Shown here: positions 41,721-53,702 of the stretch, one piece after another
Layout of the letters: each line of letters begins with the position of its first letter
Position numbering within the stretch: position 1 is the stretch's first letter
Assembly: GCF_041296385.1 (NCBI RefSeq)
Contig: NC_091017.1
Coordinates: forward strand, 79,103,055 to 79,167,054
Direction: 5' to 3'
DNA from: Aphelocoma coerulescens
Lineage: Eukaryota; Chordata; Aves; Passeriformes; Corvidae
DNA: 64,000 bases
Notes under the pieces: generated by a model
The model's database searches: none
What the model saw: only the letters and a program-made list of their open reading frames with translations
Told to the model about the DNA's origin: nothing
Program-made: the position numbers and the translations under genes

Positions 41721-42135
41721 CAGCTCTGGGATAGGCCCCAAAGGAGATCTTCCTTCAGTTCAAACACTTAATCACAGAGCTTTCCTCACCACCTCCCCTG
41801 CCACAGGATCCCCATCCCTGCTGCCACGCAGAGGTGCAGAAACGCTGCCCCATGAGCCCTGCTGTAGCAGGGAAGGATTTCCTAACCCTGTCCACGATAC
41901 CTGAGCCAGGTTTCCACACCTGAGCGGGGCCAGGGCCCTGGAGGAGGTGCTCAGAGCGGAACTCAGCCAGAGCTCAGCGTTCCAGGATCCTTTTCCCAGG
42001 GAGCCTGTGGATTCTGGGGGACATCACATGGAAAGCCAGTGAGAAGAGAATCCTTCACAGAGCCCTCGGCTTTGGTCAGGAAGAAAAGGAGATTTTCCTG
42101 CTGCATCCAGATCCCTCTGGTTCTTACTGAGCTGT

Positions 42136-42216
42136 CACTGGGGCACAGGGGTGTCCTGGACTGATGATCCCTGTGGGACCCTTCCAGCTCAGGATATTCC
42201 ATGCCTTTATGATCCT
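42136..42216 (+). mobile_element. CR1 terminal fragment
   Basis: TGTCCTGGACTGATGATCCC and TTCCATGCCTTTATGATCCT fit a CR1 terminus. Confidence 0.55.
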
Positions 42217-43402
42217 GAGAGGTGCAGATGTGTCTGTGGGCACAGACGTGGCCGTTGCCCAGGTGGGTGGGGTTAAAGCCGTGGGAGTTCTCCAGGTCCC
42301 ATTAACCCTGAGATGTTCATCCCCCAGCCCAGGCCAGCACCCTGCCACACCTCTGTTTGTTCCCTCCCCAAAAGCCGTTGGATTTCTCATCCATTGGGTT
42401 CCTCATCCCCATTCCCTCTCTAAACCCTTCCCTCCTCCAGGCTGTTATTGTCCCCCCTTCCATGGGAGGATCCCTTTGCTCCCATCCCAGCCTGGCTGGA
42501 CCCAGCAGTTCCCTCTGCACTTCCAGGCCCCTCCGCAGCTCCGTGGCTGGTGCTGGCTCCTCCCCATATTTTCCTCCATGAATGGAGACCCTCGGAACAC
42601 TCAAAGCATCCCACAAATGTCACCCTGCTGTTATTTTTTATGATGAAGAAGCTGATTTGATCTGGAACTGAAGCTGGTCCTTCCTCTGGGCCTCCTTGCT
42701 AAGTGAGGGACCTTCTGCTGGCACTTCCAGTCTTTCTGCTGTCTTTGTGGAAAACAGATCCATTTGCTCAGCTGTGGATGTGGCTGAGCTGGGAGAGTTT
42801 CTCTGTTTGCACGGGAAAAACAAACGCACGGTGTCTGTTCCTGCTTTTCCTGCAGTCAGGGGAAGTGTGAGAGAAGGGTGTTAATTGGTGACAGCTCAGT
42901 TCCTCCGGGTGGGGAGTGAAAAGAGAAGTAACCCTGGCAGGATGTGGCTGGAGAGGAGCTACAAAGAGCCCTGAAAGCTCCTTGGCCTCTCCTGTCAGGG
43001 TGGAGCAAAGAGTGGATACAGCAGAGAAATCCAGATCTCACCCCCAGAAAATTCATTTCCTTCTGGTTTTGCAGGATGTTTGAAAAATGGTGGGATGCAA
43101 CTCAGGGTCAAATTGAGGATGAATAATGGGGAATATGCCTGGATTTCCTTTTATTTCCTACCTCCCTGGTGTGCCATGGTGGCACACCAAGGCCAAGCTG
43201 GTACTCGAGGGAAGAGGGAAAGGTGAACCTGTCTGTGACAAGTGGGTGCAGCTGGACCATGGGATGGATTTAGAAAAACCTGGCCTTTAAAAATCAGATC
43301 CATAGAAAACCACAGAAAGTCCCTGGGAATATGTAGGTTGGGAACCTCTGGAGGACACCGAGAGAGGCGTGGAGAGAAGCTCATGGGGCACATTGTGGAA
43401 GG

Positions 43403-43835
43403 AGAAAAGAGAAACAGAATTGGTTGGGTTGGAAAATCCCTCTGAGCCCATCGAGTCGAATGTTCCCCAGCACTGCCCCATGTCCCCAGGTGCCACACCC
43501 ACAGGGCTTTAAATCCCTCCAGGGATGGGGACTCCACCCCTGCCAGGCCTGGACAGCCCTTTCCAGGAAGGAATTTTCCCAATATCCACCCTGAGCCTGC
43601 CCTGGCCCAGCCTGAGGCCATTCCCTCTCCTCCTGTCCCTGTTCCCTGCGAGCAGAGCCCGACCCCCCCGGCTGCCCCCTCCTGTCAGGGACTTGTGCAG
43701 AGCCACAAGGTCCCCCCTGAGCCTCCTTTGCTCCAGCCTGAGCCCCTTTCCAGCTCCCTCAGGAATTCTCCAGCCCCTCCCCAGCTCTGTTCCCTTCCCT
43801 GGACATGCTCCAGCCCCTCAGTGCCTTTCCCAAAC
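43403..43835 (-). mobile_element. CR1 3'-end copy, longest in the window
   Basis: Covers CAGAATTGGTTGGGTTGGAA, TTTAAATCCCTCCAGGGATG, CCTGTCAGGGACTTGTGCAG and CCAGCTCCCTCAGGAATTCT. It shows that the repeated unit at 1570-1630 is single in another copy. Confidence 0.9.
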
Positions 43836-43878
43836 CCGGCTGGCTGGGCCTGATCCCTGGTTGTCCTTGTACACCCCA

Positions 43879-43921
43879 AGGGATGTGATCCCAAGGGATG
43901 TGATCCCAAGAGATGATCTCT
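43879..43921 (+). repeat. Three adjacent 13-base mini-palindromes
   Basis: GGGAT-GTG-ATCCC at 43880-43892 and 43895-43907, then AGAGA-TGA-TCTCT at 43909-43921. Confidence 0.85.
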
Positions 43922-44274
43922 GTGAGCAGATGAGGTGCAGATAAAGCAGCAGCTGTTCCATGCATTAAAGGTTTAGCAAAGCCCCTTTTCCAAGTGGGGG
44001 GACAGGAGCTTAAAGAAAGCACCTGGAAGGCTGGAAAGGAGTGGGATCTGCTCTGCCTTGCTCAGAGCAAGAGGTTCCCGGTGTGTGGGCAGGAAAATGC
44101 CATTTATACTGCATGAAATCTCCTTCCACCAGGGCTGGGAGCTGTGGGGGAACAGGGAAAGGCTCTCTGGGCAGGAATCAGCATTGATGGAGGAGCAGGT
44201 TGGTGAGGGGGGTCCTCTGCCCCAGGAGAGCTCAGCCCCTGCACAGGTGGGGTGAGGAGCCATCATCATCCGGG

Positions 44275-44432
44275 GAATCATGGAATCAAAGAGTGGATTG
44301 GAAGGGACCTGAAAGCCCCCCCCAGTGCCACCCCATGCCACAGGCAGGGACATGGGGGTGCTCCAAGCCCCGTCCAATCCAGCCTGGAGCATTTCCAGGG
44401 ATGAGGAGTCCACTCCTAGTGTTTCCTGTGTG
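44275..44432 (-). mobile_element. CR1 3'-end copy
   Basis: GAATCATGGAATCAAAGAGT through TGCTCCAAGCCCCGTCCAAT, truncated. Confidence 0.82.
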
Positions 44433-45389
44433 CAGGAGAGGATGGGGTCACCTGAGGAATCACCACCGTTTGGGCACAAATGCCCAGTCTGGAGGGGTGA
44501 GAAAGGTGATGGACACAACACAAATTTCCACACAGGGCGGTAAAGATCCCTGATCCCCAGATCCCGAGTGCATCCGTCCGCCTCTGCCACACCCCAGCTT
44601 CAGGCTGTGTGTGGATCCCAACGTCTCCATCCCGCACCCCCAACACAGGATCTGAGGAGGGCAAAGGATGTTTGTTTGCCTCAGGAAGCTGAGGAAGCCC
44701 AGGTGCCACCATTGCCAGGTTGATGCAGGCTGCCCTCACCCAGCCTCACCACCTGGACTTTAATTTTCTTTTCCAGACCCTCAACCAATGGCTCCTTCTT
44801 TCTTCCAGGTGGGAAGGCCAGGGAGCAAATTCCATCCCTCGTGCTGGCTCCTTTCCATCCGTATTTTGCAGCAGCTGTTGCCCACTTTAGTGCACAAAGC
44901 TTTGCTCGTTCCTCTCTTCTCCTCCCTCCCTTCCTGACCCTTCCTCCTCCTCCCCCTCCTCCTCTGGCCCTTTGCCGATGCCAGCCCAGACTCCAGACAG
45001 TCCAAGGGGCACTGTAATTGTGTCCCTGGCACGGGAACTGCAGAGTCCAGGTTGTGTGAGGACAGGCACGGCAAAGGAGGAGGGAAGGAAGGACGGGATG
45101 TGAGCTGTAAAGCTCATGGCTGGTTTGGAGGGAGTGCTTTGTTTCTCCAGGACTGGAAAGCCGGGATTTGGTGCTGGATGCTCCCCTTGGGGTGTCTGGC
45201 CCCACCCTGGTTTGCCGTGGCCTCCCTGGGGAGGTGCAGGTGCGGCTGTGCTGCCGCCCCGTGGGGTCTCTATGGGGACGTGGTCCAGGGAATGGGGATC
45301 AGCTCCAGCCATCCACACAAAACCCTTCTAATCCTCCGCGGTGCTGGCATCCCCCCTGCTCCACGCAAGTGACGCTGGCTCTCCCTTAA

Positions 45390-45720
45390 TGCCCACGTTC
45401 AATAACTCCAAGGGTGGCTCTGGAATTCCAGCAAAGGTGGGATGGGAGGCGTGATCGGGGAGAGGAGCGAATGTGTAATTGGGCTTAATCTCCCTGCGCT
45501 CACGGAAGCAACAAAACATCTCAGTGTGTCTGTTCAGTCAAAACACAGCCACATCATTGCTCTGCTGCTCGAGAACAATGAAGATGCAAATAATGTCAAC
45601 ATCTCCCGGCTTCGGCCGCTCGGATGCTGGGGAGAGTTTTATTGTGTTCTGATTGCTTTGGAAGGAATCCCTGCCAGGGCCCGCACGTGCCTCTGCTTCT
45701 CCAGGATGCGGAACTGACCG
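45390..45720. other. Low-repeat block with SOX- and POU-type sites, candidate enhancer
   Basis: AACAATG at 45574-45580 and ATGCAAAT at 45584-45591 lie three bases apart in a repeat-free stretch. Function inferred from motifs only. Confidence 0.4.
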
Positions 45721-46579
45721 GGAATGAGAATGAGGAGCGGGGTCCTGGCCCCCCCCGGCCCCGGGGGATGTTCCCCCACAGGCAGAGCCGGGAGCGGAGG
45801 GGTTTGTGCCGGCCGGGGGGGGGGGGGTCTGGTGCTGGGCGGAGGGATGATCCTGAAGGGAACGCGGTCACTTCGTTCCCAGGCTCCTCCCAGGCTCCGT
45901 GGCCGCACTGACCGGCGGTAACAGCGGGGCTGACCCAGGGCTGTCGGCAGCTGCGAGCTGCAGCCAGCTTTGCCTTTCACTGCACTGGGAATTGCTGGAG
46001 TTCAATTTTCCTTTTGGCAACCCCTGGGACAGGTTTTGAGGACTGGTAGGAAAACAGTGGGGTGAGCTGTGATGAGGAGGCCGGGCTCAGGGTGGGCAAT
46101 CAAACCAACCTTTATCTGTCAGAGAGAGAGAGAGGGAGATTTCTCTCTGTGCGTTGGACCACATCCATCCCTGGGTCTGGACCTGTCCCACACAAAGCCA
46201 CGGGGATGGGATAGCCTGGACAGGGCAGATGGGCTGTGCTGGGTGGGGATGCAGGAGGTGGCCGGGGTGCAGGAGGCCAGTGGGATGGAGCTGGAACATC
46301 AGAGGACCTTTAAAGAGACAGCCCAGAGCTTTTCTGGCCTCGGGGCTGAGTGAAGGACGCTGGGGCCAGGGAAGGAGCGCCCCGAGGGTGAATCCCCGAT
46401 GGCTCTGAGCATCCCAGGAACAGCGGGCTGGGGGATCCGAGGGCCTCTCCCCGGGAGGGTCCAGGAGCTGGCAGTGGCTCCTGGCAGTGGAATATCACTC
46501 AGCTCCTTCCCAGAAGAACTTGTTACCCGTGACGAGAGGCACGAACTGCTCGTCACCTGTGATGCTGAGAGCTTTAATT

Positions 46580-48080
46580 GCTGCTGAGAGGAGACAGTGA
46601 CAGCCATTTATCCCAAAAAAGAATCCATTGCTCCTGAATGAAATGTTTAGCTGAGAAGTGAATGGCACCTCTGAGAGAGGAGCAGGAAAGAAGTCAGCTA
46701 AGGAGGTAAAACAAAGGATGGTAACCAATAAATACCTGGCACAGGCGCGAGGTTCATATTCTGACACCCAGCGTGGGAGGGTTCTCGCTGTCACAGGATG
46801 CTCTGGCTCTGCAGGAGGAATCAGTTCCCAGTTCCAGGGGCTAACAGGCAGAAGTGGGGTTTCCACTGTTCCCCCAGATTAATACTGATAAAAATTAGGA
46901 TTAAACTTTAAATGGAAAGCTTTGTAATTTTGCCAGGGTTTACAGACAAATAAGATGTGCCTTCAGTCGGGCTTGAGTTGAATTCCTCTCCTTTTTAATT
47001 GGTGAAAAGGTTTCTCTAAGGGAGAAAGGGAAAGGCATAAGACTCATATTTCATTTGCAAGAGTTGTCCTGGATACTTCAGTAATTCCAACACGAATAAG
47101 AAAAGGTGAAATAGGAGAGCTCTCCCAAGTAAACAGAATCACACCAAGAGGTTTCCTTTCAAACACCAGCATGTTTGGATCTGAAATTCTATTTGGCTCC
47201 ACCAGACTGACAGATCCTGCCTCTGCTCCTCACCCCTTGCCTCAGCTCCTGTTTCCCTCTTGCCCTTTTGATGGAGGAGCTCTATCATAAATATTTCACT
47301 CAGTTGTGTCCCAGCCCAATGGGTTTCAGGGGGACTCTTTGATTTGTTTGGTTTATTTTCCTTCAGCTCTGCAGGAGCTAAAGGTTGTTCCAAGGCCTGT
47401 GCCTGCACTGCTGGCAGCCAGGAAAAAAGGGCTTGAAAATATGAAGGAAAAACCAGTGCAGGTGTCCAGATCTGCTCTGAGAATGGATTTAGGCTCTTTA
47501 GGTCATTTCTGTGCCCAGGCCTGCTAAAAACCCTCTGTCATTTGCTGCCTTCCCCCTGTAAATCCCAGCTGCCCCTTGGAGCAGCTGGTCCCGGGCTGTG
47601 TCCAAGCTCTGTGTCCGAGCTCAGAGGGCTCCTCCTCTGGCATTCCCTTCCTGCCTGTTCCCTGATCCGTTCATGCTCCAGCCTCTGTTTTTCCTCCCTT
47701 CCTCTCACCCCCAGCCCTTCCCTTCACGCATTTATCTCCAGGATGAGGCCTTTGGAGCTGCTCTTGGAGAAGAACCACCTGCACAGAGTCGTTTCCTCCT
47801 GACACCGCGGCAGTGACACCTTCAGAGAAGCTGGATGGATCCCTGGCTGAGGCCTCAGCTCCCTGCGCTGTTCTCTGCAGCCAGGACGGGATTTCACCTG
47901 GCTCTGCCGAGCACTGCTGGTGGTGTTTGGCTGGCTGAACACAGCCGGGAGGTGTGAGCTGGAGAGAGCTGAGTTGTTTATTTTGCTCAAAGACTGGGAG
48001 GAGCACAGAAAGGATTTGAACTTTCCCACTGGTCCAGGATTGTCAAACACTCCGGGATCAGGGACCTGGCTGCCCTCTCC
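46580..48080. other. Noncoding, low-repeat, AT-richer stretch
   Basis: About 1.5 kb with no CR1 and no supported exon. AT content peaks at 46880-47330. Confidence 0.4.
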
Positions 48081-48337
48081 ATGAGGAAATGACCTCAAGT
48101 TGCACCAGGGAAGGTTTACATTGGATACTGGGAAAAATTTCTTTGCCAGAAGGGCTGTCCAGGCCCGGCACAGCTGCCCAGGGCAGGGGTGGAGTCCCCA
48201 TCCCTGCAGGGATTTCGGAGCCCTGTGGATGTGGCGCTTGGGGACATGGGGCAGGGGTGGCCTGGGCAGTGCTGGGGATGGTTGGACTCTGTGATCTCAG
48301 GGGGTTTTTCCAGCCTAACCACTTCTATGATTCCAAA
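48080..48337 (+). mobile_element. CR1 3'-end copy, older subfamily
   Basis: TACATTGGATACTGGGAAAA, GGTGGAGTCCCCATCCCTGC and CCTAACCACTTCTATGATTC. Confidence 0.88.
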
Positions 48338-48635
48338 ATCTGCAGCGGGTATGGGACCCTTGGATGACCCCTGGGGATGTCCAAGGGTGGGCACTGAGGT
48401 CATTGCATTAAACCCCCCCGGGGAGCTGTGCTCAGCCCCTCTCAGCCCCCCAGGGGCACCCTGGCAATGCCAGTGCTGGGCAGGCAGGGAAGGACCAGCT
48501 GCCTCCACCCTCCAGTGCAGGCCAGGATCCGTCCCAGGGCTGGGATCCTTCCGGGAAGCTCGGACAGAAGCAGGATCCTGCAACATCCTCAAACCCACCG
48601 GAGCTGCTGCTGAAGAGGCATCACCCAGGTGCTCT

Positions 48636-48866
48636 TGGAATCCCAGAATCCCAGACTGGGTTGGGTTGGCAGGAACCTGGAAGCCCCTCCAGTGCCACCC
48701 CTGCCGTGGCAGGGACACCTTCCACTAGCCCAGGCTGCTCCCAGCCCCAATGTCCAGCCTGGCCTTGGGCACTGCCAGGGATCCAGGGGCAGCCACAGCT
48801 GCTCTGGGCACCCTGTGCCAGGGCCTGCCCACCCTCACAGGGAACTTTTCCTTCCCAATAAGTTAA
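48636..48866 (-). mobile_element. CR1 3'-end copy
   Basis: TGGAATCCCAGAATCCCAGA to CCTCACAGGGAACTTTTCCT. Confidence 0.9.
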
Positions 48867-48869
48867 ATG

Positions 48870-50120
48870 CACACTTATCTTAGAGCATTATCAAACAGGA
48901 ATTTTTCCCTGAAATCCTTTGCCACCCACACTTTTCCAGCCTCTTTGGGTTCTCCAGCTGTTCCCTCTCATGACAAACCTGTCCTGCCTGTGCCAGCTGT
49001 GCCAGCAGTGCCCAGCCTGCCCTGGGCTCATGTCCTGCACAGCACCTGAGCTGGGCACCCTGCAGGGGAGGTTCTCCTGGAGCCTGCCGAGTGCAGGACC
49101 AGTGCATTCCGTGCTGTTAATTGCCAAAGCTCCCTGTGGTTTGTTGCACATTATTTCTGTTTGCTGCCCTAATTAACGATGGTTTGTGTTCTCCCTGCTG
49201 GTGTCGTGGCTCCCACTCTCTTCCCCCAGCTCAGCCTCTTTGCTGCTTTTCCTCTCTGATGCTGCTTCCCCCATCTCCTCCTCCCTCAGCATTATCTGTT
49301 TGCTCTCCTGGGGGGTTCCTTTCCAGCTAAATGCTGCCATTTCCAGCACACAAATTCTTTTTCCACATCTACATCTCTTTTTTTTTGGTTGTTGTTGTTG
49401 TTGTCCTTTTGATTGCTTTCTCCCCAACTGTTTCCTAAAAACTCCTCGCATTTCTGCTTCCTGAGCGTGCAGAAATTGCCCAATCTGCTCCAATTTACAC
49501 TTGGGTTTGCATTTATAGAAATTACCCGGAGTTTTTGAGTTGTTTTATTTTCACAGAAGCTTCCAGCTGGTGGTGTTTCAGATCAGGGATGAGGAACCTT
49601 GGACACAGAACAAGGGAGTGTTCAGAGGGCCAAATGTGTCATCTTTCTCCAAACTGGGGATGTGACAGCTGAATGTGGAGCCCAGGATTCAAAAAGCACA
49701 TTGACCACTTGGAAAGCATCCCGAAAAGTGCCATTGGAAGGATCCATGCTGTGACACCCTTGCTGTCCAGGGAAAGGCCCGAAGTGTCAGGGTGGATGTC
49801 ACTCTGTCACTCTGCTCCTCACTGGAGCCAGCTCCAAACAGCTCCAGGGCAGATGTGAGGCAGATTTGGCAAACTTGGAGGCTTTCCCAGGTTCTGAAGC
49901 TCAGCAGTGCTCAAATGAAGCCTGGTTTGGGTCAGGCCTGGCCTGGGAAGCTGAGCTGGGTATGGTGAGCTCAGCTGTGCCTTGGGAAGGAGCCCTGCAG
50001 GTGCCAGGGGTGGCAGAGAGCCCTGGGCAGGGACTTCCACCTCTGGCCTGGTGTCCTTCCCTCAGCTGTGGCTCTGCTGGGACCTGCAGGTCCCTCCCAG
50101 CTCCTGGGATGAGGTGACAG
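48870..50120. other. Noncoding stretch
   Basis: Unique sequence with a short GTT repeat at 49391-49402 and pyrimidine-rich 49190-49460. No exon recognised. Confidence 0.4.
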
Positions 50121-50127
50121 AGATTTC

Positions 50128-50219
50128 TCACCCTTCCCCTTCCCCTTCCCCTTCCCCTTCCCCTTCCCCTTCCCCTTCCCCTTCCCCTTCCCCTTCCCCT
50201 TCCCCTTCCCCTTCCCCTC
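50128..50219 (+). repeat. (CTTCCC)n tract
   Basis: About 15 perfect hexamers of CTTCCC, all pyrimidine. Confidence 0.95.
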
Positions 50220-50307
50220 TCTGCTGCTGCCTGCCTGGGAAATGGGGGCAGATGGGCTTCAACCCACGGGGATGAGGCTCTGAGGCACAGCCTGTTGTGT
50301 CCCTGTT

Positions 50308-50521
50308 TCCTCAGGGATTTCCCCATGGAAAGGGTGCTCAGGCCTTGGCAGGAGCTGCCCAGGGAGGTTTGGAGTCCCCATCCCTCATCCCTGGAGGTGT
50401 CCAGGGAAGGCCTGGACGTGGCACTCAGTGCTCTGGGCTGGTGATGAGGGGGGGATCGGGCACAGCTGGGACTCGATGATCCTGGGGGGCTTTTCCAACC
50501 TCCATGATCCTGGGATTCTGC
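50308..50521 (+). mobile_element. CR1 3'-end copy, older subfamily
   Basis: CATGGAAAGGGTGCTCAGGC, GTGGCACTCAGTGCTCTGGG and CATGATCCTGGGATTCTG; close to the 1528-2003 copy. Confidence 0.88.
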
Positions 50522-52990
50522 AAACCTGCCCTTGTACCCCAGCACCACCAGACCTGCTGTGCTTGGGAAGGAGCAAAGCTGTTCCTTGGGAATGAACACG
50601 GCCACCCAGGGATGGCCTTTGCCTCTGGCTCCTGCCCTGGCCTGGCTGAAGGGCCCAGCAGGAGCCCCATGGTGGCACCATGGACTGTGGCAATCCGAGC
50701 TTTTCCCTGGGCAAATGTTTAGCATTCCCTTCTGCTCCTTTAAAATAATGCAATTTAGCCTAATTTTTGGTGTCAAGGCACTTGGTTAGGGAAATTATAT
50801 TCTGTCACCAAGGTGTCAGGCTTGTCGGGGGTTTAATAAAATTATGACACCCTGTGTGAGCTGGAAATGAGCCTGTCCCTGCTCCAGCCCGGCCTCAGAG
50901 CAGGGATATTTCCTGCAGAGCCAGAGCAAACACTTGGTGACAGCCCTGCAGCAGCACAACAAATTCGCTGTGACTCAGAATTCCCTGGCTCATGGCTGGG
51001 AACTGTGGGACACAAATGTGTTCCGGCACTGGCAGCAGGTCCCTTGGAACAGGTTTGGGGAGTGAGAGCCTGGAACTCACAGGTGATTTATTGTTAACCC
51101 TTGCAAGGGAAGAGGGAAAATGTCTGAGCTGGGAGCGTATCCTGAATGGCCAGAGCGAGGCAGGAAGGAACTGGGGAGACCAGGAATCCTAAAATCTTGG
51201 TTCTGTCCTAAGGATGGAAAAAAATGGGAACCTGAGGGGAGCATTTCAGCCAGAACTGTTCTTTGGGCATCAAAATTCAGGTTAAAAATAGGAAATCAGT
51301 CCCTCCCTGTTGTAAGGACATCCCAAAGCTGTGGATGCGGAGCACGTGGACATTCCCCCTTGGATGCAGAGCTCCTGCAAACCCCTGCTCAAGCTGGGGG
51401 ACAGGAACACTGGTCTGGGAGGAGGGAAGGAATTTGCTGCACTCTCTGTCAGTGCCAGTCACACCTGCCTCACGTTTGGACTGGAAACTGAATCCCGGGC
51501 TGGAGGAGGAGTCAGCCCCGTGCAGGATGAGGAGCTCGGGCAGAGCCGCTCCCGTCCTGCTGTTCGTGCCCATCTGCTGCTCCCCAGGGTGCTCCTGATG
51601 CAAATCCTTCCTCGCATAAAACAAACTGTGTCAGGAAAGAACATATGGTGAATAAACCCTGATTGCCCAAATGGAGATTTAGGGCCTGTTTGGAGCCAGG
51701 GCCAGCTCCCTGCTGGTTGCAGCTTGGCACTGTCCCACTGGATTTGTGCTGCTGGGAGCTGTGGAGCGGCAGGGAAGGACCCGACCCTCAGCTACACTTC
51801 ATCCTGGAGCTGCTGGAGTTTGTGCTCCAGAGGGTAAGGACTGGGTTTGCCGATGGAAACCACTGGGTTTGCTGAAGGGCTCCTCGGGATGGGGCTGCCC
51901 CCATGGGAAGTGGCCAAACGGGTTGATTTTTGGAGAGGGTTTTTCTGGGTTACCCCAGTTCAGGTCTGAGCTCCAGGTTTGCCATGACCCCTCCTAAATC
52001 CAGAATTTCCAGTTCCTCCTGAACTCCTAAACCTGACGCAGGGCTCCTGGTACCATGGGAAAGGCTGAAATTTCCATCCCAGAATGGCCATTTCCTGGTG
52101 TTTGCTGCTGAGCAAGGGTCCCATTTCCAACTAACTCTGCCTCTCCCAGTTCTGTTTGAACCCTTTTTCCTTCAAACCTGACAGGTTCGAAGTGATAGGG
52201 ATATCACTGCTTGGGGGGACCCTGGAATAAGCCCCAGGATGCAAAGGAAAATTACCTGGGAAGGATTTCAGAGTCCCCTAAGGAGTGGCCCTGTAATTTA
52301 CAGTATCTTCCATCCTTTTGTCTATTCTAATGCAGATCCCTCAAGGAAAAACGGAATAAAACTCACACACGTTACAGGGCCTGTTGCATCACCAGTGCTT
52401 AGCTTGCTCAATTGACTGGAAAATTCAAAATTCACATCCAATTTCACCACTGAAGGGGAAAAACCCATCCCTGTCAAGAGCCTAATACCGGTTAATATTA
52501 GTTTTAAAATTAGGCTGGTAAACAAATCAACAGTGGATCTGCAAGGGGCAGGGGGCACTTCCTGGAGAGGGAACCACAGGATTCTTGTCCCTGGTTAAAT
52601 CCTGTGTGGAATGCTTGGCTTTTATCCCATCCCCAGCTCCAGGAGTGGACAGTGGGAGCTCCCCCACGTCCATGGTCGCTGACCTCCCCCAGGCCCCTGT
52701 GAACCAGCAGAAGAACCTTTCAGTTGCAGTGGATTGGCCTTTCTGGGGTGAGGACAGGGAGTCCTGTGGGGTCCCAGAGCTGGTTGGAAACCTCTGGACA
52801 CCGCAGTGGATAAATGGGATATTGTGGCCACTGACATCCAGGGAGGGATGTGCTGACTGGGGGCTCTGATCTGCCCTTCCTGGGGCTGTCTCTGTGCACA
52901 GTGTCACCCATGTCACCCATGTCACCAGTGTCACAGTGTCACCAGTGTCACCCCAGGGTGCCGCAGCAAAGGCTGGTGGTGCTGCTGTGT
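50522..52990. other. Noncoding stretch
   Basis: No CR1. Plus-strand AATAAA motifs at 50835 and 51651 have no upstream gene I can recognise. A segment at 51722-51834 has exon-like borders. Confidence 0.4.
52896..52960 (+). repeat. GTGTCACC / ATGTCACCC tandem repeat
   Basis: Seven short units of GTCACC with CAT, AGT or AGT-less spacers. Confidence 0.8.
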
Positions 52991-52994
52991 CCTG

Positions 52995-53056
52995 GCAGTG
53001 AATGGCTGGACTTGATCTTTGAGGTCTTTTCCAACCTAAACAATTCTGTGATCATA
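52995..53056 (+). mobile_element. CR1 terminal fragment
   Basis: GGACTTGATCTTTGAGGTCT then CCTAAACAATTCTGTGATC. Confidence 0.75.
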
Positions 53057-53424
53057 CAAAATGTTTTTAAACTGATAATTTTGTTCTCTTTTGTGTCAAA
53101 AGCACTCCAGGAGAGATTCAGCTCCAGATTCCCACCCCTGGCACCTCTGTCCTTGCAGGCATCTCTCGGAGCAAGGCACAGAGCTCATGCTGGAACTTGC
53201 TGGAAGTGGTCAGTGTAGTCCAAGGAATTCGGGGAGTTCTGCTCCCTCGGGAACACACGCAGGCTCATCTGGACTCCTCCCCACCTCCAGTGTGTCTTTA
53301 TTAAGGGCTTGACTCCTTTCCTGGAAGGCAGATGTGTGGTGGCATTTGGGATGTGCAGGGGTGTCTGAGGCAAAAGGTCCCTGCATGGAGAGGGCCCAGG
53401 GGGGATTGCACCAGGACTGGCACA

Positions 53425-53702
53425 AGAAATCTGGAGAGGGACTTTGGACAGGGGCCTGGAGAGTCAGGAATGGCTTCCACTGCAGGGAAGGATGGGATAT
53501 TGGGAAGGAATTCCTGGCTGTGGGGGTGGGCAGGCCCTGGCACAGGGTGCCCAGAGCAGCTGGGGCTGCCCCTGGATCCCTGGCAGTGCCCAAGGCCAGG
53601 CTGGGCACTGGGGCTTGGAGCAGCCTGGGACAGTGGGAGGTGTTCCTGCCCATGGCAGGGGTGGAATTAAATTGTCTTTAGGGTTCCAAGCCATTCTGTG
53701 CC
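53425..53702 (+). mobile_element. CR1 3'-end copy
   Basis: GGAGAGGGACTTTGGACAGG to CAAGCCATTCTGTGCC. Confidence 0.9.

Noticed and set aside
50830..51660. Plus-strand AATAAA signals at 50835 and 51651
   Set aside because: No gene end could be tied to them, and the hexamer is expected by chance at this density.
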